In this document: one piece after another, positions 26,047 through 34,734 of the stretch | Layout: each line of letters opens with the position of its first letter | Position numbering within the stretch: the first letter of the stretch is position 1 | Assembly: GCF_022179185.1 (NCBI RefSeq) | Contig: NZ_BPQJ01000003.1 | Coordinates: forward strand, 276,459-340,458 | DNA: 64,000 nucleotides | Reading direction: 5' to 3' | Source: Methylobacterium frigidaeris | GTDB taxonomy: Bacteria > Pseudomonadota > Alphaproteobacteria > Rhizobiales > Beijerinckiaceae | The notes under the pieces: model-generated | Seen by the model: the letters and a program-made list of their open reading frames with translations, nothing else | Databases searched by the model: none | Told to the model about the DNA's origin: nothing | Program-made: the position numbers and the translations under genes

Positions 26047-26136
26047 GGAGAGGTGGCAGAGCGGTTGAATGCACCGCACTCGAAATGCGGCATGGGCGCA
26101 AGTCCATCGGGGGTTCGAATCCCTCCCTCTCCGCCA
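26047..26136 (+). tRNA. tRNA-Ser (anticodon CGA)
   Basis: 90 nt. The acceptor stem GGAGAGG (26047-26053) pairs with CCTCTCC (26126-26132). The anticodon stem CCGCA/TGCGG encloses loop CTCGAAA, so the anticodon is CGA reading UCG. A long variable arm (CATGGGCGCAAGTCCATC) is typical of tRNA-Ser. The T-loop is GGTTCGAATCC, and the encoded end is GCCA. A truncated integrase gene starts 116 bp downstream, so this is probably the attachment site of a former integrative element. Confidence 0.95.
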
Positions 26137-26251
26137 GTCCATCGGCTGGCAAGTTTTTGAAATCCCTCACAATTTGACGGTTCGCGTTGCTCTGCCTCAG
26201 GGTTAGTGTGCATCGTCCTGCGCTACGCTTTGTGTAACGCGGCGCAGCGGG

Positions 26252-27094
26252 ATGGCGGACTACCTGACCAATCGGGATGGCATCTGGTACCTCGTGCGGC
26301 GCGTGCCGGACACGGTGGCGGCGCTCGATCGGCGCGTGATCGTGCGCCAGACCACGAAGGTCCGCGTCGCCGACGATCCCCGGGGAGCAAAGGCGCGGCG
26401 GGTGGTCGACGCGCTCAATGCCGAGCTGGAGACCTATTGGCGCGGCCTGCTCGCCGGCCAGTCGCAGGATGCGCAGGAGCGCTACGATGCGGCGCGCCGA
26501 CGGGCCCGCGGCTTCGGCTTCGACTACCGCCTGGCCTCGACCCTCGCCGAACTGCCCGACGACGAACTGCTGGCGCGCATCCGCACGATCATCGCCCAGC
26601 CGCGCTCCGCCGAGGCCGCTGCCGTGACGGCCGTGCTCGGGGGCGAGGCGCCGGCCCCCTTGCGGCTCTCGACGCTGTTTGCCGAGTTCGAGCGCCTGTC
26701 GGCCGCCGCCAACCGCGACCTCTCCCCGGACCAGCAGCGCAAGTGGCGCAACCCGAAGCTGCGGGCGATCGCCAACCTCGTCGACGTGACCGGCGACCGG
26801 CCGCTCGAGGAGGTGACCCGGGCCCACGCCCTCGATTGTCGCGACTGGTGGCAGAAGAGGGTGCTGGCAGAGGGGATCGAGATCGCCACCACCAACAAGG
26901 ATTTCGGCCACCTCAACCCGATGTTCAAGGCAGTCGAGCGGGCGCACCGGCTCGGCCTCGGGCCGGTCTTCGGCGAGATGCGGATCGGCGGCGAGGTGCA
27001 GGGCCAGCGCACCGCCTTCCCGGCCGCCTGGGTGCAGGACAAAGCCGTTACCGACCCCTCTCGGGCATATGAGCTTGCATCCCGCGCCTGCTAG
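26252..27094 (+). pseudogene. Tyrosine recombinase (DUF6538-type phage integrase), catalytic domain missing
   Basis: 280 residues. The opening YLTNRDGIWYLVRRVPDT is characteristic of DUF6538-type integrases. A core-binding region follows (LRLSTLFAEFERLSAAANRD, TGDRPLEEVTRAHALDCRDWW, IATTNKDFGHLNPMFKAV). These enzymes usually run past 450 residues, with the Arg...HxxR...Tyr active site at the end. Here similarity stops at about residue 263 (RTAFPAAWVQD) and the frame ends 17 unrelated codons later, so the whole catalytic half is gone. Next to tRNA-Ser and in the same direction, it marks the left edge of a decayed island. Confidence 0.75.
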
Positions 27095-27478
27095 AGCGTC
27101 GCCCGATCATGCTGGCACGTAGCGGTCATCTTGGTACCCGGCTGCATTGAGGTAGTTGCGGCGCTCGTGCGGGCTGGAAGCGGCGGAGCGGCAGTCGCAG
27201 GCCGCACCGGCTCGCACGCTGGCGTCGCGGCGGTGACCATGGGGGCTGGATCCGATCGGCGCGATCCGTCGCGTCCGTGAGGGTTGCAAGCAATACGTGC
27301 CGGGAGTTGCGAACGCCCCACCGCCTCGCGCGTTTAATCCCCAACGGTGAGGCCGGCTCGCCTGGGCAGGCCCGTCCGTTCCGGCAAAATGGGTGTGTTC
27401 AGAGCGCGATGCGGGCTTACGACGGAGACGGGCGACCGGGTTCTGGGGCGGGACGGCAGCCCTCCCGACAGGTACCGA
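27095..27478. other. Non-coding stretch after the integrase deletion point
   Basis: 384 bp. No remnant of the integrase catalytic domain was found in any frame. It contains the presumed promoter of the hybrid kinase gene. No direct copy of the tRNA 3-prime end was noticed. Confidence 0.4.
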
Positions 27479-29629
27479 ATGGCTGATCCCGGGCATGGGG
27501 CCCGCGCGCCCGAGTCGCCTGACCGGCCGCGGCAGGTCGTGCGCAGGGCCCGGTGGTTCGCGCGGGCGAGCGGCACCTTCGGGGGCTCCGTCGCCCTGAC
27601 CGCCATGGCCGGCTGGTGGTTCGACGTTCCGATCCTCAGACAGATCGTTCCCGGTCAGCCGCCCATGGTCGTTCTGACCGCCACCGGTGCGCTCTTGCTC
27701 GGGTCATCGCTTCTGCTCACGACGGTGGCCGAAGGCGCGCGGGCCGCCCGCCGGGCCGGCCGCTGGCTCGCCGCAGCGGCGGCCGCCATCAGCCTCGCCG
27801 GGCTCCTGCGCTACGTCCCGCCGGGCGGGATCCGCGTGGACGACTGGGCCCAACGCCTGGTGTACGGCCCGCTGGAGCCCGGGAGCGGCATGGCCCTGGC
27901 GACGGCCATGAGCCTCCTGGGCTCCGTTGTGGGTCTCCTTCTCCAGGATGCGCCCTACCGGCGCCTGCGCGTCCTCGGGACGCTCGCCGCGCTGAGCGGC
28001 CTCGTCACCGCCGCGGTCGGCGGGCTCGGCTACGCCTACAGCCTGGGCGCCTTGCAGGATGGCCCGTACTCCCGCATGGCTCTCGTGACCGCCACCACGT
28101 TGGGCGTCCTGTCGCTCGGCGTCCTGTTGAGCCGGCCCAACCAACCCTGGGTCGCCACCATCCTCGGCGCGGGCGAGACCGGGGCCCTGACGCGCCACCT
28201 CCTGCTGGCCGTGGTGGTCGCGCCGCTGGTACTCGGATGGCTGCAGCTCCATGCGGCTCGCAAGGGCCTGATCGCGGCGGAGAACGGGACGGCTCTCCTG
28301 GTCATCGTCCTCACGCTCTGGCTCGCCGGATTGGCCATCCGGACGGCGCGCAGCATCGACCAGCGCGCCGTCGCGGAACGGAGGCTCCGGGAGACGCTGG
28401 AGGGCATGAACGAGGCCCTGGAGCAGCGGGTGGCGGACCGAACCCGGGAACTCGCGCAGGCCCAGGACGCGCTGCTGCAGTCGCAGAAGATGGAGGCGAT
28501 CGGGCAGCTCACCGGCGGCGTGGCGCACGATTTCAACAATCTGCTGACGATCATCCGGTCCTCGACGGACTTCCTGCGCCGACCGAACCTTCCGGAGGAG
28601 CGCCGCCGCCGCTACCTCGACGCGGTCTCAGACACCGTCGACCGTGCCGCGAAGCTGACCGCGCAACTGCTCGCCTTCGCCCGGCGGCAGGCGCTCCAGC
28701 CCGAGGTGTTCGACGCCGCCGACCGCATTCGGGGCATCGCCCAGATGCTGGACTCCCTCACCGGAGCCCGCATCAGGATCGTGACGGAGCTGACCGACCA
28801 GCGTTGCCTGGTGCACGCGGACCCCAATCAGTTCGAGACGGCTCTGGTGAACCTCGCGGTGAACGCGCGCGACGCCATGGAGAGCGAAGGCACGCTGACC
28901 ATCGGCCTGACGTGCGGGCGCGCCAAGCCTGTCATCCGCGGTCATGGCGGTTCGTCGCGCCCCTTCGTGGCGGTCGCGGTCACGGATACCGGCTCGGGGA
29001 TCGCGACGGAGCAGCTCCCCCGGATCTTCGAGCCGTTCTTCACCACCAAGGAGGTGGGCAAGGGCACGGGCCTGGGCCTGTCCCAGGTCATCGGCTTCGC
29101 CAAGCAGTCAGGTGGCGACGTGGACGTGGCCAGCGTGGTTCGACGGGGCAGCACCTTCACGCTGTACCTGCCGCAGGCCGAGGCCGAGATGGAGCCGACG
29201 ATCTCCGATCCGCAGCCTGACGGGCAGGCCTGGGAGCCCGGTGACCGGTGCATCCTGGTGGTCGAGGACAACGTCGAGATCGGCCGGTTCTGTACGCAGA
29301 TCCTGCACGACCTCGGCTACGGCGCGATGCTGACCCAGACGGCGGAGGCGGCGCTCGCCGAGATCGAGGCCGTGCCGTTCCGGTTCGACGCGGTGTTCTC
29401 GGACGTGGTGATGCCGGGCATGGGCGGGATCGCGCTCGCCAGGCGGCTGCAGCAGACCCACCCGGACATGCCGGTGGTGCTGACCTCCGGCTACAGCGAC
29501 GTGCTGGCCCAGGAGGAGGCGCACGGCTTCGCACTCGTTCGCAAGCCCTATTCCGCTCAGGAGGTCGGCCAGGCGCTGCACACGGCCATTACCCGCAAGC
29601 GCAAGGTCCGGGCTCACGCCGGCGCGTAA
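27479..29629 (+). CDS. Hybrid sensor histidine kinase with membrane sensor and C-terminal receiver
   Basis: 716 residues. The N-terminus holds roughly eight hydrophobic segments (up to about residue 290), an uncharacterised membrane sensor. A coiled coil (LRETLEGMNEALEQRVADRT, about 300-335) precedes the HisKA H-box at H350 (GQLTGGVAHDFNNLL). The ATPase domain has N (LVNLAVNARDAM), G1 (DTGSGIA), F (FEPFFTTK) and G2 (GKGTGLGLS) boxes. A receiver domain ends the protein, with phospho-Asp D642 (FSDVVMPGMGG). ATG 27479 is chosen for its position before the first helix; longer starts are open. Such kinases often hand over to a separate HPt or REC protein, and the single-domain receiver at 31422 is a candidate. 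Confidence 0.85.
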   Translation: MADPGHGARAPESPDRPRQVVRRARWFARASGTFGGSVALTAMAGWWFDVPILRQIVPGQPPMVVLTATGALLLGSSLLLTTVAEGARAARRAGRWLAAAAAAISLAGLLRYVPPGGIRVDDWAQRLVYGPLEPGSGMALATAMSLLGSVVGLLLQDAPYRRLRVLGTLAALSGLVTAAVGGLGYAYSLGALQDGPYSRMALVTATTLGVLSLGVLLSRPNQPWVATILGAGETGALTRHLLLAVVVAPLVLGWLQLHAARKGLIAAENGTALLVIVLTLWLAGLAIRTARSIDQRAVAERRLRETLEGMNEALEQRVADRTRELAQAQDALLQSQKMEAIGQLTGGVAHDFNNLLTIIRSSTDFLRRPNLPEERRRRYLDAVSDTVDRAAKLTAQLLAFARRQALQPEVFDAADRIRGIAQMLDSLTGARIRIVTELTDQRCLVHADPNQFETALVNLAVNARDAMESEGTLTIGLTCGRAKPVIRGHGGSSRPFVAVAVTDTGSGIATEQLPRIFEPFFTTKEVGKGTGLGLSQVIGFAKQSGGDVDVASVVRRGSTFTLYLPQAEAEMEPTISDPQPDGQAWEPGDRCILVVEDNVEIGRFCTQILHDLGYGAMLTQTAEAALAEIEAVPFRFDAVFSDVVMPGMGGIALARRLQQTHPDMPVVLTSGYSDVLAQEEAHGFALVRKPYSAQEVGQALHTAITRKRKVRAHAGA

Positions 29630-29711
29630 CCGGCTCGGGCGCGCCTCGCCAACCCTGCACGGACTCGAGCTGGCTGAAATGGGGGGCCGGCGCGGGTCGG
29701 TTGACCCCGTA

Positions 29712-30011
29712 ATGACGGACAGGGCGTGCGCCGTGTGCGTCGGCACTGTTCTGGTCGGGGCGAGCACGGCCCTGCTGCTCACGGCGGCGGCGGCCGCAGG
29801 CCCGTGCGACACGGGCCCCCGCGATCCGCACCGCACGACCTCCACCGCCAACCCGTCGACCGCCAGCAAGGTGACACCGGGCACGAAGGCGGAGACGACA
29901 GGCTCCCTGGGCGGCACCCGGGAGGCAGGCGGCAAGACGGCGGTGCCGGGGGATACCTCCAGGATGTCGCCGCAGGATCAGGCCTCGGCGCAGCGACCCG
30001 ACGATTGCTGA
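29712..30011 (+). CDS. Small secreted Ser/Thr/Gly-rich hypothetical protein
   Basis: 99 residues. A long signal peptide (CVGTVLVGASTALLLTAAAAAG, ending near 29) is followed by a disordered chain rich in Thr, Gly, Ser, Pro and Lys. Two cysteines are at the start of the mature part and the very end. No known family. Start at ATG 29712. Confidence 0.5.
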   Translation: MTDRACAVCVGTVLVGASTALLLTAAAAAGPCDTGPRDPHRTTSTANPSTASKVTPGTKAETTGSLGGTREAGGKTAVPGDTSRMSPQDQASAQRPDDC

Positions 30012-30150
30012 TCGCACCCTGGGGAGGGCGGCAGGCTCGCGCTGCTGGACGACGTGCACTGCCGCAGGGAACGCGGCATGATCGCCATGGCGACAAGTTG
30101 CGCCCGCAGGCCGACCGCCTGGCGGGCGCTTCGCGTTCCAGGAGGTGGCT

Positions 30151-30437
30151 TTGCTCGATCCCCCCGTGGAGGCGCAGCAGCTCACCACCTTCGCCGATCG
30201 CCTCGCCCCCCTGCCGCCGCGATCCCGAGCGCTTCCACGCCGAGAAGCACGCCCTGGTCGGCAACCTGCGCCGCGCTGCTCGGCCGGGCCCAGGCGACCC
30301 CCAACGAGGTCCGCCGCAAGCAGAACGACCGCGACCGCCCCGACGGCCTCGCCGCCTGGAAGGCCCCGACCACCCCGCGGAAGCCGCCCACCCGGGCGGC
30401 TTCGTCGTTTCGGAGCCCCACCATCCGGCGAGCTGAA
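30151..30437 (+). pseudogene. Frameshifted small hypothetical gene
   Basis: AGGAGG at 30140-30145 is 5 nt before a TTG (30151) that opens LDPPVEAQQLTTFADRLAPL. Plausible protein text then continues in the +1 frame (RDPERFHAEKHALVGNLR, from about 30218) and again in a third frame (LLGRAQATPNEVRRKQNDR). Three short segments in successive frames behind one good ribosome site suggest a decayed gene rather than chance. Family unknown. Confidence 0.4.
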
Positions 30438-30447
30438 GGCGACGACG

Positions 30448-30681
30448 ATGCCGGTGCGGATGCTCACCGGCATGGTCGGCGACAGCTTCTCCTACCTCGC
30501 CGGCGAGACCGTCACGGTGACTGACGGGATCGACGGCACGCTGGTCGTGCGCGAGACCGCCCGTACTCGCGGCCTCACCTTGGCCGACCGGGTGACGATC
30601 GCCGGTCATGATTGCGCGATCGAGTCGGTGCCGATCGCGCATCGCTCCGGCTGGCTCTCGCTCACCGTCTCGCGCTTGTAG
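30448..30681 (+). pseudogene. Chimeric remnant of phage-like structural genes
   Basis: 77 residues. The first part (VRMLTGMVGDSFSYLAGETV, then TVTD) has the look of small head-region proteins found beside phage capsid genes. The second part (ADRVTIAGHDCAIESVPIAH, then RSGWLSLTVSRL) looks like the end of a head-tail connector protein. The join at about residue 27-40 has no counterpart in either. I infer an in-frame deletion between two structural genes. The similarity is from memory of family style, not from a search. Its end overlaps the next fragment on the other strand. Confidence 0.35.
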
Positions 30682-30818
30682 TAGAAGTACTCCTTTCTGC
30701 CACGCTTCTGCTTGACGAAATTGCCGTTCGCTGGAAAAGGCCGATCGAACCGAGCGTCGAAAAGCTTCGAGCACAGATCCGCGAAGGCGATCTGATCGAG
30801 GTGTGAGAGCGCGCGCAC
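30606..30818 (-). pseudogene. N-terminal fragment of a nucleotidyltransferase-fold protein (GSU2403-like)
   Basis: 70 residues from GTG 30818. Residues 7-50 (LDQIAFADLCSKLFDARFDR, PFPANGNFVKQKRGRKEYFYYKR) resemble the opening of large GSU2403-family nucleotidyltransferase-fold proteins, with the characteristic G-x-F-V-K-x-x-x-x-G-x-x-Y-x-Y-Y pattern. The remaining 20 residues are unrelated and antisense to the phage-like fragment, so the gene is broken after about 50 codons out of several hundred. Lower GC than its surroundings. Confidence 0.45.
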
Positions 30819-30914
30819 GAACCGACGACCTTGTTACCAAATCACAGGAATTGGTAACAGGAGACCGAGTGGGGCTGCGTGGCGAGGGCCCCTCGCCTGG
30901 ACGGCGGCGAGCTG

Positions 30915-31232
30915 ATGGCGCCCGACACCTCCCGCACCGCGGTCGACGTCGACTTCGGCGGCCGGCGGCGCAAGCTGCAGCTCACCCTCGGCTGCATCGG
31001 CGAGATCCAGCCGTGGCTGGCCACCCATCTCCAGCTCGCCGCCGACATCCTGTCGGCCGCGGTGGCGGGGGTGGAGCCGGAGGGACACGGGGCAGCGGAC
31101 AGGAGCGACGCCCCGGCGACCTCTCCGTCTGGTACCGGGTCAAGGGCGGTTTCCGTTTTTGGGCCAGGGCCGACGCAGTCAGCGGGGAGGAAGAGCCCCG
31201 CTGCGACGGAGAGAGCAGCCAAGCGTCAATGA
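30915..31232 (+). pseudogene. Possible phage tail chaperone / gene-transfer-agent-type protein fragment
   Basis: About 25 residues (TAVDVDFGGRRRKLQLTLGC, then IGEIQ) fit the beginning of small gene-transfer-agent or tail-assembly proteins of the form E-V-x-L-x-x-G-R-R-x-x-L-x-L-T-L-G-x-x-x-E-I-E. The following helix text (LAADILSAAVAGVEPEG) is plausible, then the frame drifts into low-complexity sequence. Weak evidence, strengthened only by location beside other phage-like debris. Confidence 0.25.
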
Positions 31233-31421
31233 TGCGCCGATGCCACAAGCGTGCGGACGCCGCGATCGTCCCGCTCGCGGGGATGCGCGACATCTCGTCC
31301 AGACAGAGTGATCGGCAAACCTCAGTATGATTCCCGAAGCGTCCTCCGCCCCCTAGGTACTGGGTCAGATGCCGCGTCGGGCGGGTTTTCCCTTACGCCG
31401 TGACGCGGCGAGGCGAGTTCC

Positions 31422-31826
31422 ATGACACAAGAACCGATGATCGCGATCGTGGACGACGACGAGGGTGTCCGCATCTCCATGGCGAGCCTGGTGCGGTCGC
31501 TGGGCTATCGCGCTCGCACCTACGCATCCGGCGCAGACTTCCTCGGCGACGCGCTCGACCGGGAGCCGGCGGTCATGATCTCCGACATTCGGATGCCGGG
31601 CATGAATGGTGACGAGCTGCAAGCGCGGCTGCTCGCGGCCGGCCGGTGTTTTCCGATCATCTTCCTGACGGCCTATTCGACCGAGGCGGTCAAGAAGCGC
31701 GTTCTCGATGCCGGTGCGGTCTGCTTGCTGAGCAAGCCCGCCGATGGCGAAACCATCATCCGCTGCATCGAGGAGGCACTCGACGGGGTTCACGCAACGC
31801 GTCGCGACGTCGACGCCGTGACCTGA
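31422..31826 (+). CDS. Single-domain response regulator (receiver only)
   Basis: 134 residues, one REC domain: acidic pocket DDDEG (11-15), phospho-Asp D55 (MISDIRMPGMNGDE), Thr in FLTAYS and Lys in LSKPAD. The sequence is of the FixJ receiver type but has no output domain, so it may act as a phosphate sink or adaptor for nearby kinases. It is convergent to the FixJ-like regulator gene. Confidence 0.88.
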   Translation: MTQEPMIAIVDDDEGVRISMASLVRSLGYRARTYASGADFLGDALDREPAVMISDIRMPGMNGDELQARLLAAGRCFPIIFLTAYSTEAVKKRVLDAGAVCLLSKPADGETIIRCIEEALDGVHATRRDVDAVT

Positions 31827-31853
31827 GCCCGCCCGTAGCCGCCGTCACCGGGA

Positions 31854-31875
31854 TCCGCCGCAACGTTCCGGCGGA
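31854..31875. terminator. Hairpin between two convergent response regulator genes
   Basis: TCCGCCG (31854-31860) and CGGCGGA (31869-31875) form a 7-bp stem with an 8-nt loop in the 64-bp gap between convergent stop codons. No T-run. Confidence 0.4.
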
Positions 31876-31890
31876 GCGAGGCCGAGGCGT

Positions 31891-32523
31891 TCACCCCGGC
31901 ACGATTCCGAGCGCTTGCGCCATCCGGACGAGATCGGCCAAGGACCGTGCCGCCATCTTCCGCATGACGTGGCCGCGGTGGATCTTGACCGTGATCTCGC
32001 TGAGATCGAGGAGCCCGGCGATCTGCTTGTTCATCAGCCCCGCCGTGACGTGGACGAAGACCTCACGCTCACGGGCGGTGAGCGTCTCGTAGGCCGTCCG
32101 CACCGCCAGGAGCCCCGCGTCGCGGCTGCGCCGCTCGGCATCGCGGGCGAGCGCGGTCATGACGGCGTCCAGCATGTCCTGGTCGCGGAACGGCTTGGTC
32201 AGGAAGTCGACAGCGCCGGCCTTCATCGCCCGGACCGACATCGGGATGTCCCCGTGGCCCGTCATCAGGATGACGGGCAGATGAATCCCTAGGCCGGCGA
32301 GCTGCGCCTGGAAGTCGAGGCCGCTCAGGCCCGGCATGCGCACGTCGAGGACGAGGCAGCCGGGGCCATCGGACCGCTTCGTGTTCAGGAACTCGGCCGC
32401 CGACGCATAGGCGGTCGTGGCGAGGTCGACGGAGCGGAACAGGCCGGCCAGGGCGGCGCGCAGGTCCGGGTCGTCGTCGACGATGAAGACGGTGGGGCCG
32501 GCGGGCCCGTCGCGGCGGCTCAT
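31891..32523 (-). CDS. FixJ-family response regulator with LuxR-type HTH
   Basis: 210 residues. The receiver (about 10-125) has phospho-Asp D60 (CLVLDVRMPGLSG), T in ILMTGHG and K in FLTKPF. A C-terminal LuxR/FixJ HTH (about 145-205) reads LTAREREVFVHVTAGLMNKQ, then ITVKIHRGHVMRKMAA. Its ATG overlaps the stop of the upstream PAS kinase (ATGA, 32520-32523), so the pair is translationally coupled and is a cognate FixL/FixJ-like system. Confidence 0.9.
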   Translation of the reverse strand: MSRRDGPAGPTVFIVDDDPDLRAALAGLFRSVDLATTAYASAAEFLNTKRSDGPGCLVLDVRMPGLSGLDFQAQLAGLGIHLPVILMTGHGDIPMSVRAMKAGAVDFLTKPFRDQDMLDAVMTALARDAERRSRDAGLLAVRTAYETLTAREREVFVHVTAGLMNKQIAGLLDLSEITVKIHRGHVMRKMAARSLADLVRMAQALGIVPG

Positions 32524-34415
32524 CGTGCAGCTCCGGCGGGCAGGAGAATGTGGAACGCGGCGCCGGCCCCGGTATCCGAGACCCAGAGCCGTCCGCCATG
32601 GGCCTCGATCGTCGAGCGGCAGATCGCGAGCCCCATGCCCATCCCGTCTCCCTTCGTGGTGTAGAAGGGCTGGAAGATCTGCTCCTGCATCTCCGGCGCG
32701 ATGCCCTCGCCGGTATCCGTCACGTCGCAGCGCACCTGCCCCTCCTCCCGCGACGTCCGCACGGTGAGCACCCGCGGCCGGCCCCGGACGGCCGCCATCG
32801 CCTGGATCCCGTTGACCATGAGGTTGATGACGACCTGCTGGAGCTGCAACCGGTCGCCGAGGATATGCGGCAGGCCGGGCTCGTGCTCGGTCTGCAGGAT
32901 CACGGCGTGGCGTGCCAGCTCGCGCTCGATGAGCTGGCACGCCTCGCCGATCATCCCGGGCAGGTCGAGCCATTCCTGGCGCGGCGACGCCTTCTTCAGG
33001 AACCCGCGGATGCGCGCCACGATCTCGGACGCCCGCCGGCCGTTCGCCACCACGCGACCGAGCGCGTCGGTCGCTTCCCCGAGGTCCGGCGACGGGCGCC
33101 TCAGCCAGCGGAGCGCGGCCTCGCCGTTGGTGACGATGGCGGCCAGCGGCTGGTTGATCTCGTGCGCCATGGTCGCGGTGAGCTCGCCCATGGTCGAGAC
33201 CCGGGCCGCGTGGGCGAGATCCGCCTGGACCGCCAGGAGCGCCGACTCGGCCTCCTTGCGCTCGCTGATGTCGAAGGCGTGGACCAGCACGAAGCCGAGA
33301 TCGTCCGGATCGGCCGGGAAGCTGACGCCGAACAGCACCGGGATGATGTCGCCGTCATAGGTGCGCACCTGCGACTCGCCCTCGAAGGACCGCTCCCCGC
33401 GCGCCAGCGCCGCGAGCGCCTGCGGGAAGGTCTGGTCGGCCTCCAGCAGGCGCTCGTCGAGGGTGCTGAGCAGGGCGTCGCGCGAGGGCGCCCGCAGCAT
33501 GCGCAGGGCCGCGGTGTTCACGTCCACGATCCTGACCCGATTGCGCATCCGCTCGACGCAGCCCTCGCTCGCCATGCAGTAGCCCGCGACGTCGCGCACG
33601 CCTTCGCGGTGCAGCCGGTCGAGGTCGGCCCTCACGCCCGACCAGTCCTGCTGGAAGATCGCCACCCGCGTGTTCTCGAAGATCGCGCGGTAGCGCTGCT
33701 CGCTCGCGACCAGTTGCGAGTCGGTGCGCTTGCGGTCGGTGACGTCGGTGTTCGTCTCGAGCACCGCGAGCGGCGCGCCCGCGGCGTCGCGCTGCAGGAC
33801 CCAGCGGCTCTCGACGGTGACGAGGTCGCCCGCGCGCGTCCGCTGGACGAGCTCGCCCTCCCAGCGGCCGGTCCGGTGGAGCGCGTCGAGGATCGCGGTC
33901 CGGTCGGTGGGGAACGTCGAGTGCAGAAGGTCGTGCGCGACGCAACCGACCGCCTCGGCCGAGGACCAGCCGTAGAATTCCTCGGCGGCGCGATTCCAGA
34001 AAGTGATCACGTCGCGGGCATCGCGCACGAAGACGGCGTCGTGGGTGAGGTCGAGAAGGCTGGCCTGCTCCGCCAGCACGGCGGCATCGGCCTTGTGGCG
34101 CAGGCCGAGCGCCGCCGTGATGCCGATCGCCGCGAGGCTGACGAAGCAGCGCAGCAGCGGCGCCCCGATGTCGTCGGCCCGATGCGAGACGAGGTAGGCC
34201 GCGAGCGTGAGGGCGAGGCAGCCGGCGGTGGTCAGCACGACGCCTCGCCGGGAGAAACTGCGCGCGGCGATCAGAACGACGACGACGTACAGGACCGCCA
34301 CCGCGCCCTCGATGGGTGAGAACGCGTCGAGGAGGAAGACGCCGGCCGCGATCAGGACCGCGCCGATGCGAGGAACCAGACGAGAATGGGCCTCGGTCTC
34401 AGGCGTCGGGCGCAT
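32520..34415 (-). CDS. PAS-domain sensor histidine kinase (FixL-like architecture)
   Basis: 631 residues. Three to four N-terminal membrane helices (15-105) are followed by a PAS domain (115-235, HDAVFVRDARDVITFWNRAA and WSSAEAVG). A second PAS-like region (240-390) has the heme-free style IVDVNTAALRMLRA, then the HisKA H418 (ATMAHEINQPLAAIVTNGEA). The ATPase domain shows NLMVNGIQAM, DTGEGIA, FQPFYTTKG and GMGMGLAI. The H-box and PAS pairing resembles FixL/DctS-type kinases; I see no clear heme-ligand His in PAS. It starts inside the end of the kinase remnant gene (17-bp overlap) and is coupled to the FixJ-like regulator. Confidence 0.88.
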   Translation of the reverse strand: MRPTPETEAHSRLVPRIGAVLIAAGVFLLDAFSPIEGAVAVLYVVVVLIAARSFSRRGVVLTTAGCLALTLAAYLVSHRADDIGAPLLRCFVSLAAIGITAALGLRHKADAAVLAEQASLLDLTHDAVFVRDARDVITFWNRAAEEFYGWSSAEAVGCVAHDLLHSTFPTDRTAILDALHRTGRWEGELVQRTRAGDLVTVESRWVLQRDAAGAPLAVLETNTDVTDRKRTDSQLVASEQRYRAIFENTRVAIFQQDWSGVRADLDRLHREGVRDVAGYCMASEGCVERMRNRVRIVDVNTAALRMLRAPSRDALLSTLDERLLEADQTFPQALAALARGERSFEGESQVRTYDGDIIPVLFGVSFPADPDDLGFVLVHAFDISERKEAESALLAVQADLAHAARVSTMGELTATMAHEINQPLAAIVTNGEAALRWLRRPSPDLGEATDALGRVVANGRRASEIVARIRGFLKKASPRQEWLDLPGMIGEACQLIERELARHAVILQTEHEPGLPHILGDRLQLQQVVINLMVNGIQAMAAVRGRPRVLTVRTSREEGQVRCDVTDTGEGIAPEMQEQIFQPFYTTKGDGMGMGLAICRSTIEAHGGRLWVSDTGAGAAFHILLPAGAAR

Positions 34416-34734
34416 CCGGCCCCTCGTGGTCCGCCCGCGGCAGGCTGACGCCGAACCCCGATCCGCGGCCGGGCGCCGGGCGCACCCCGACCGGGACCTC
34501 GAGCGCCCGCGCGGTCCGGCAGACGATGGGGAGACCGACACCCAGGCCCGCCCCGTCGCCGCGCCCGGCACCATCGGTCGCCACACCGGCCGCCATGAGG
34601 GCGACCTGCAGCGGTTGCTCGAGGTCGTGGCCGGCGACGACCGGAAGGCGGACCAAGGCCGTGCGCGCAGCCTCGGACCGCATCAGGGCGTCGCCCCATG
34701 CCGGTCCTCGCGGGACCGCAATCGTCATCCGCAT
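34399..34734 (-). pseudogene. Internally deleted histidine kinase remnant
   Basis: 111 residues. H36 lies in VVAGHDLEQPLQVA, the H-box form of kinases with HDLRQPLQ. Only about 23 residues later comes a G2-box and the end of an ATPase domain (GDGAGLGVGLPIVCRTARAL, then VGVRPAPGRGSGFGVSLPRA). A real kinase has over 100 residues between these motifs, so the ATP-binding N and G1 boxes have been deleted in frame. GAGAGG precedes ATG 34734. The ORF overlaps the start of the PAS kinase by 17 bp, so it may still serve as a translational leader, or be made as a dimerisation stub. Confidence 0.6.

Noticed and set aside
26114..26136. Direct repeat of the tRNA-Ser 3-prime end downstream (attR)
   Set aside because: I looked for the GGTTCGAATCCC core and flanking bases between 27 and 36 kb and did not find a copy; it may lie outside the window or be lost.
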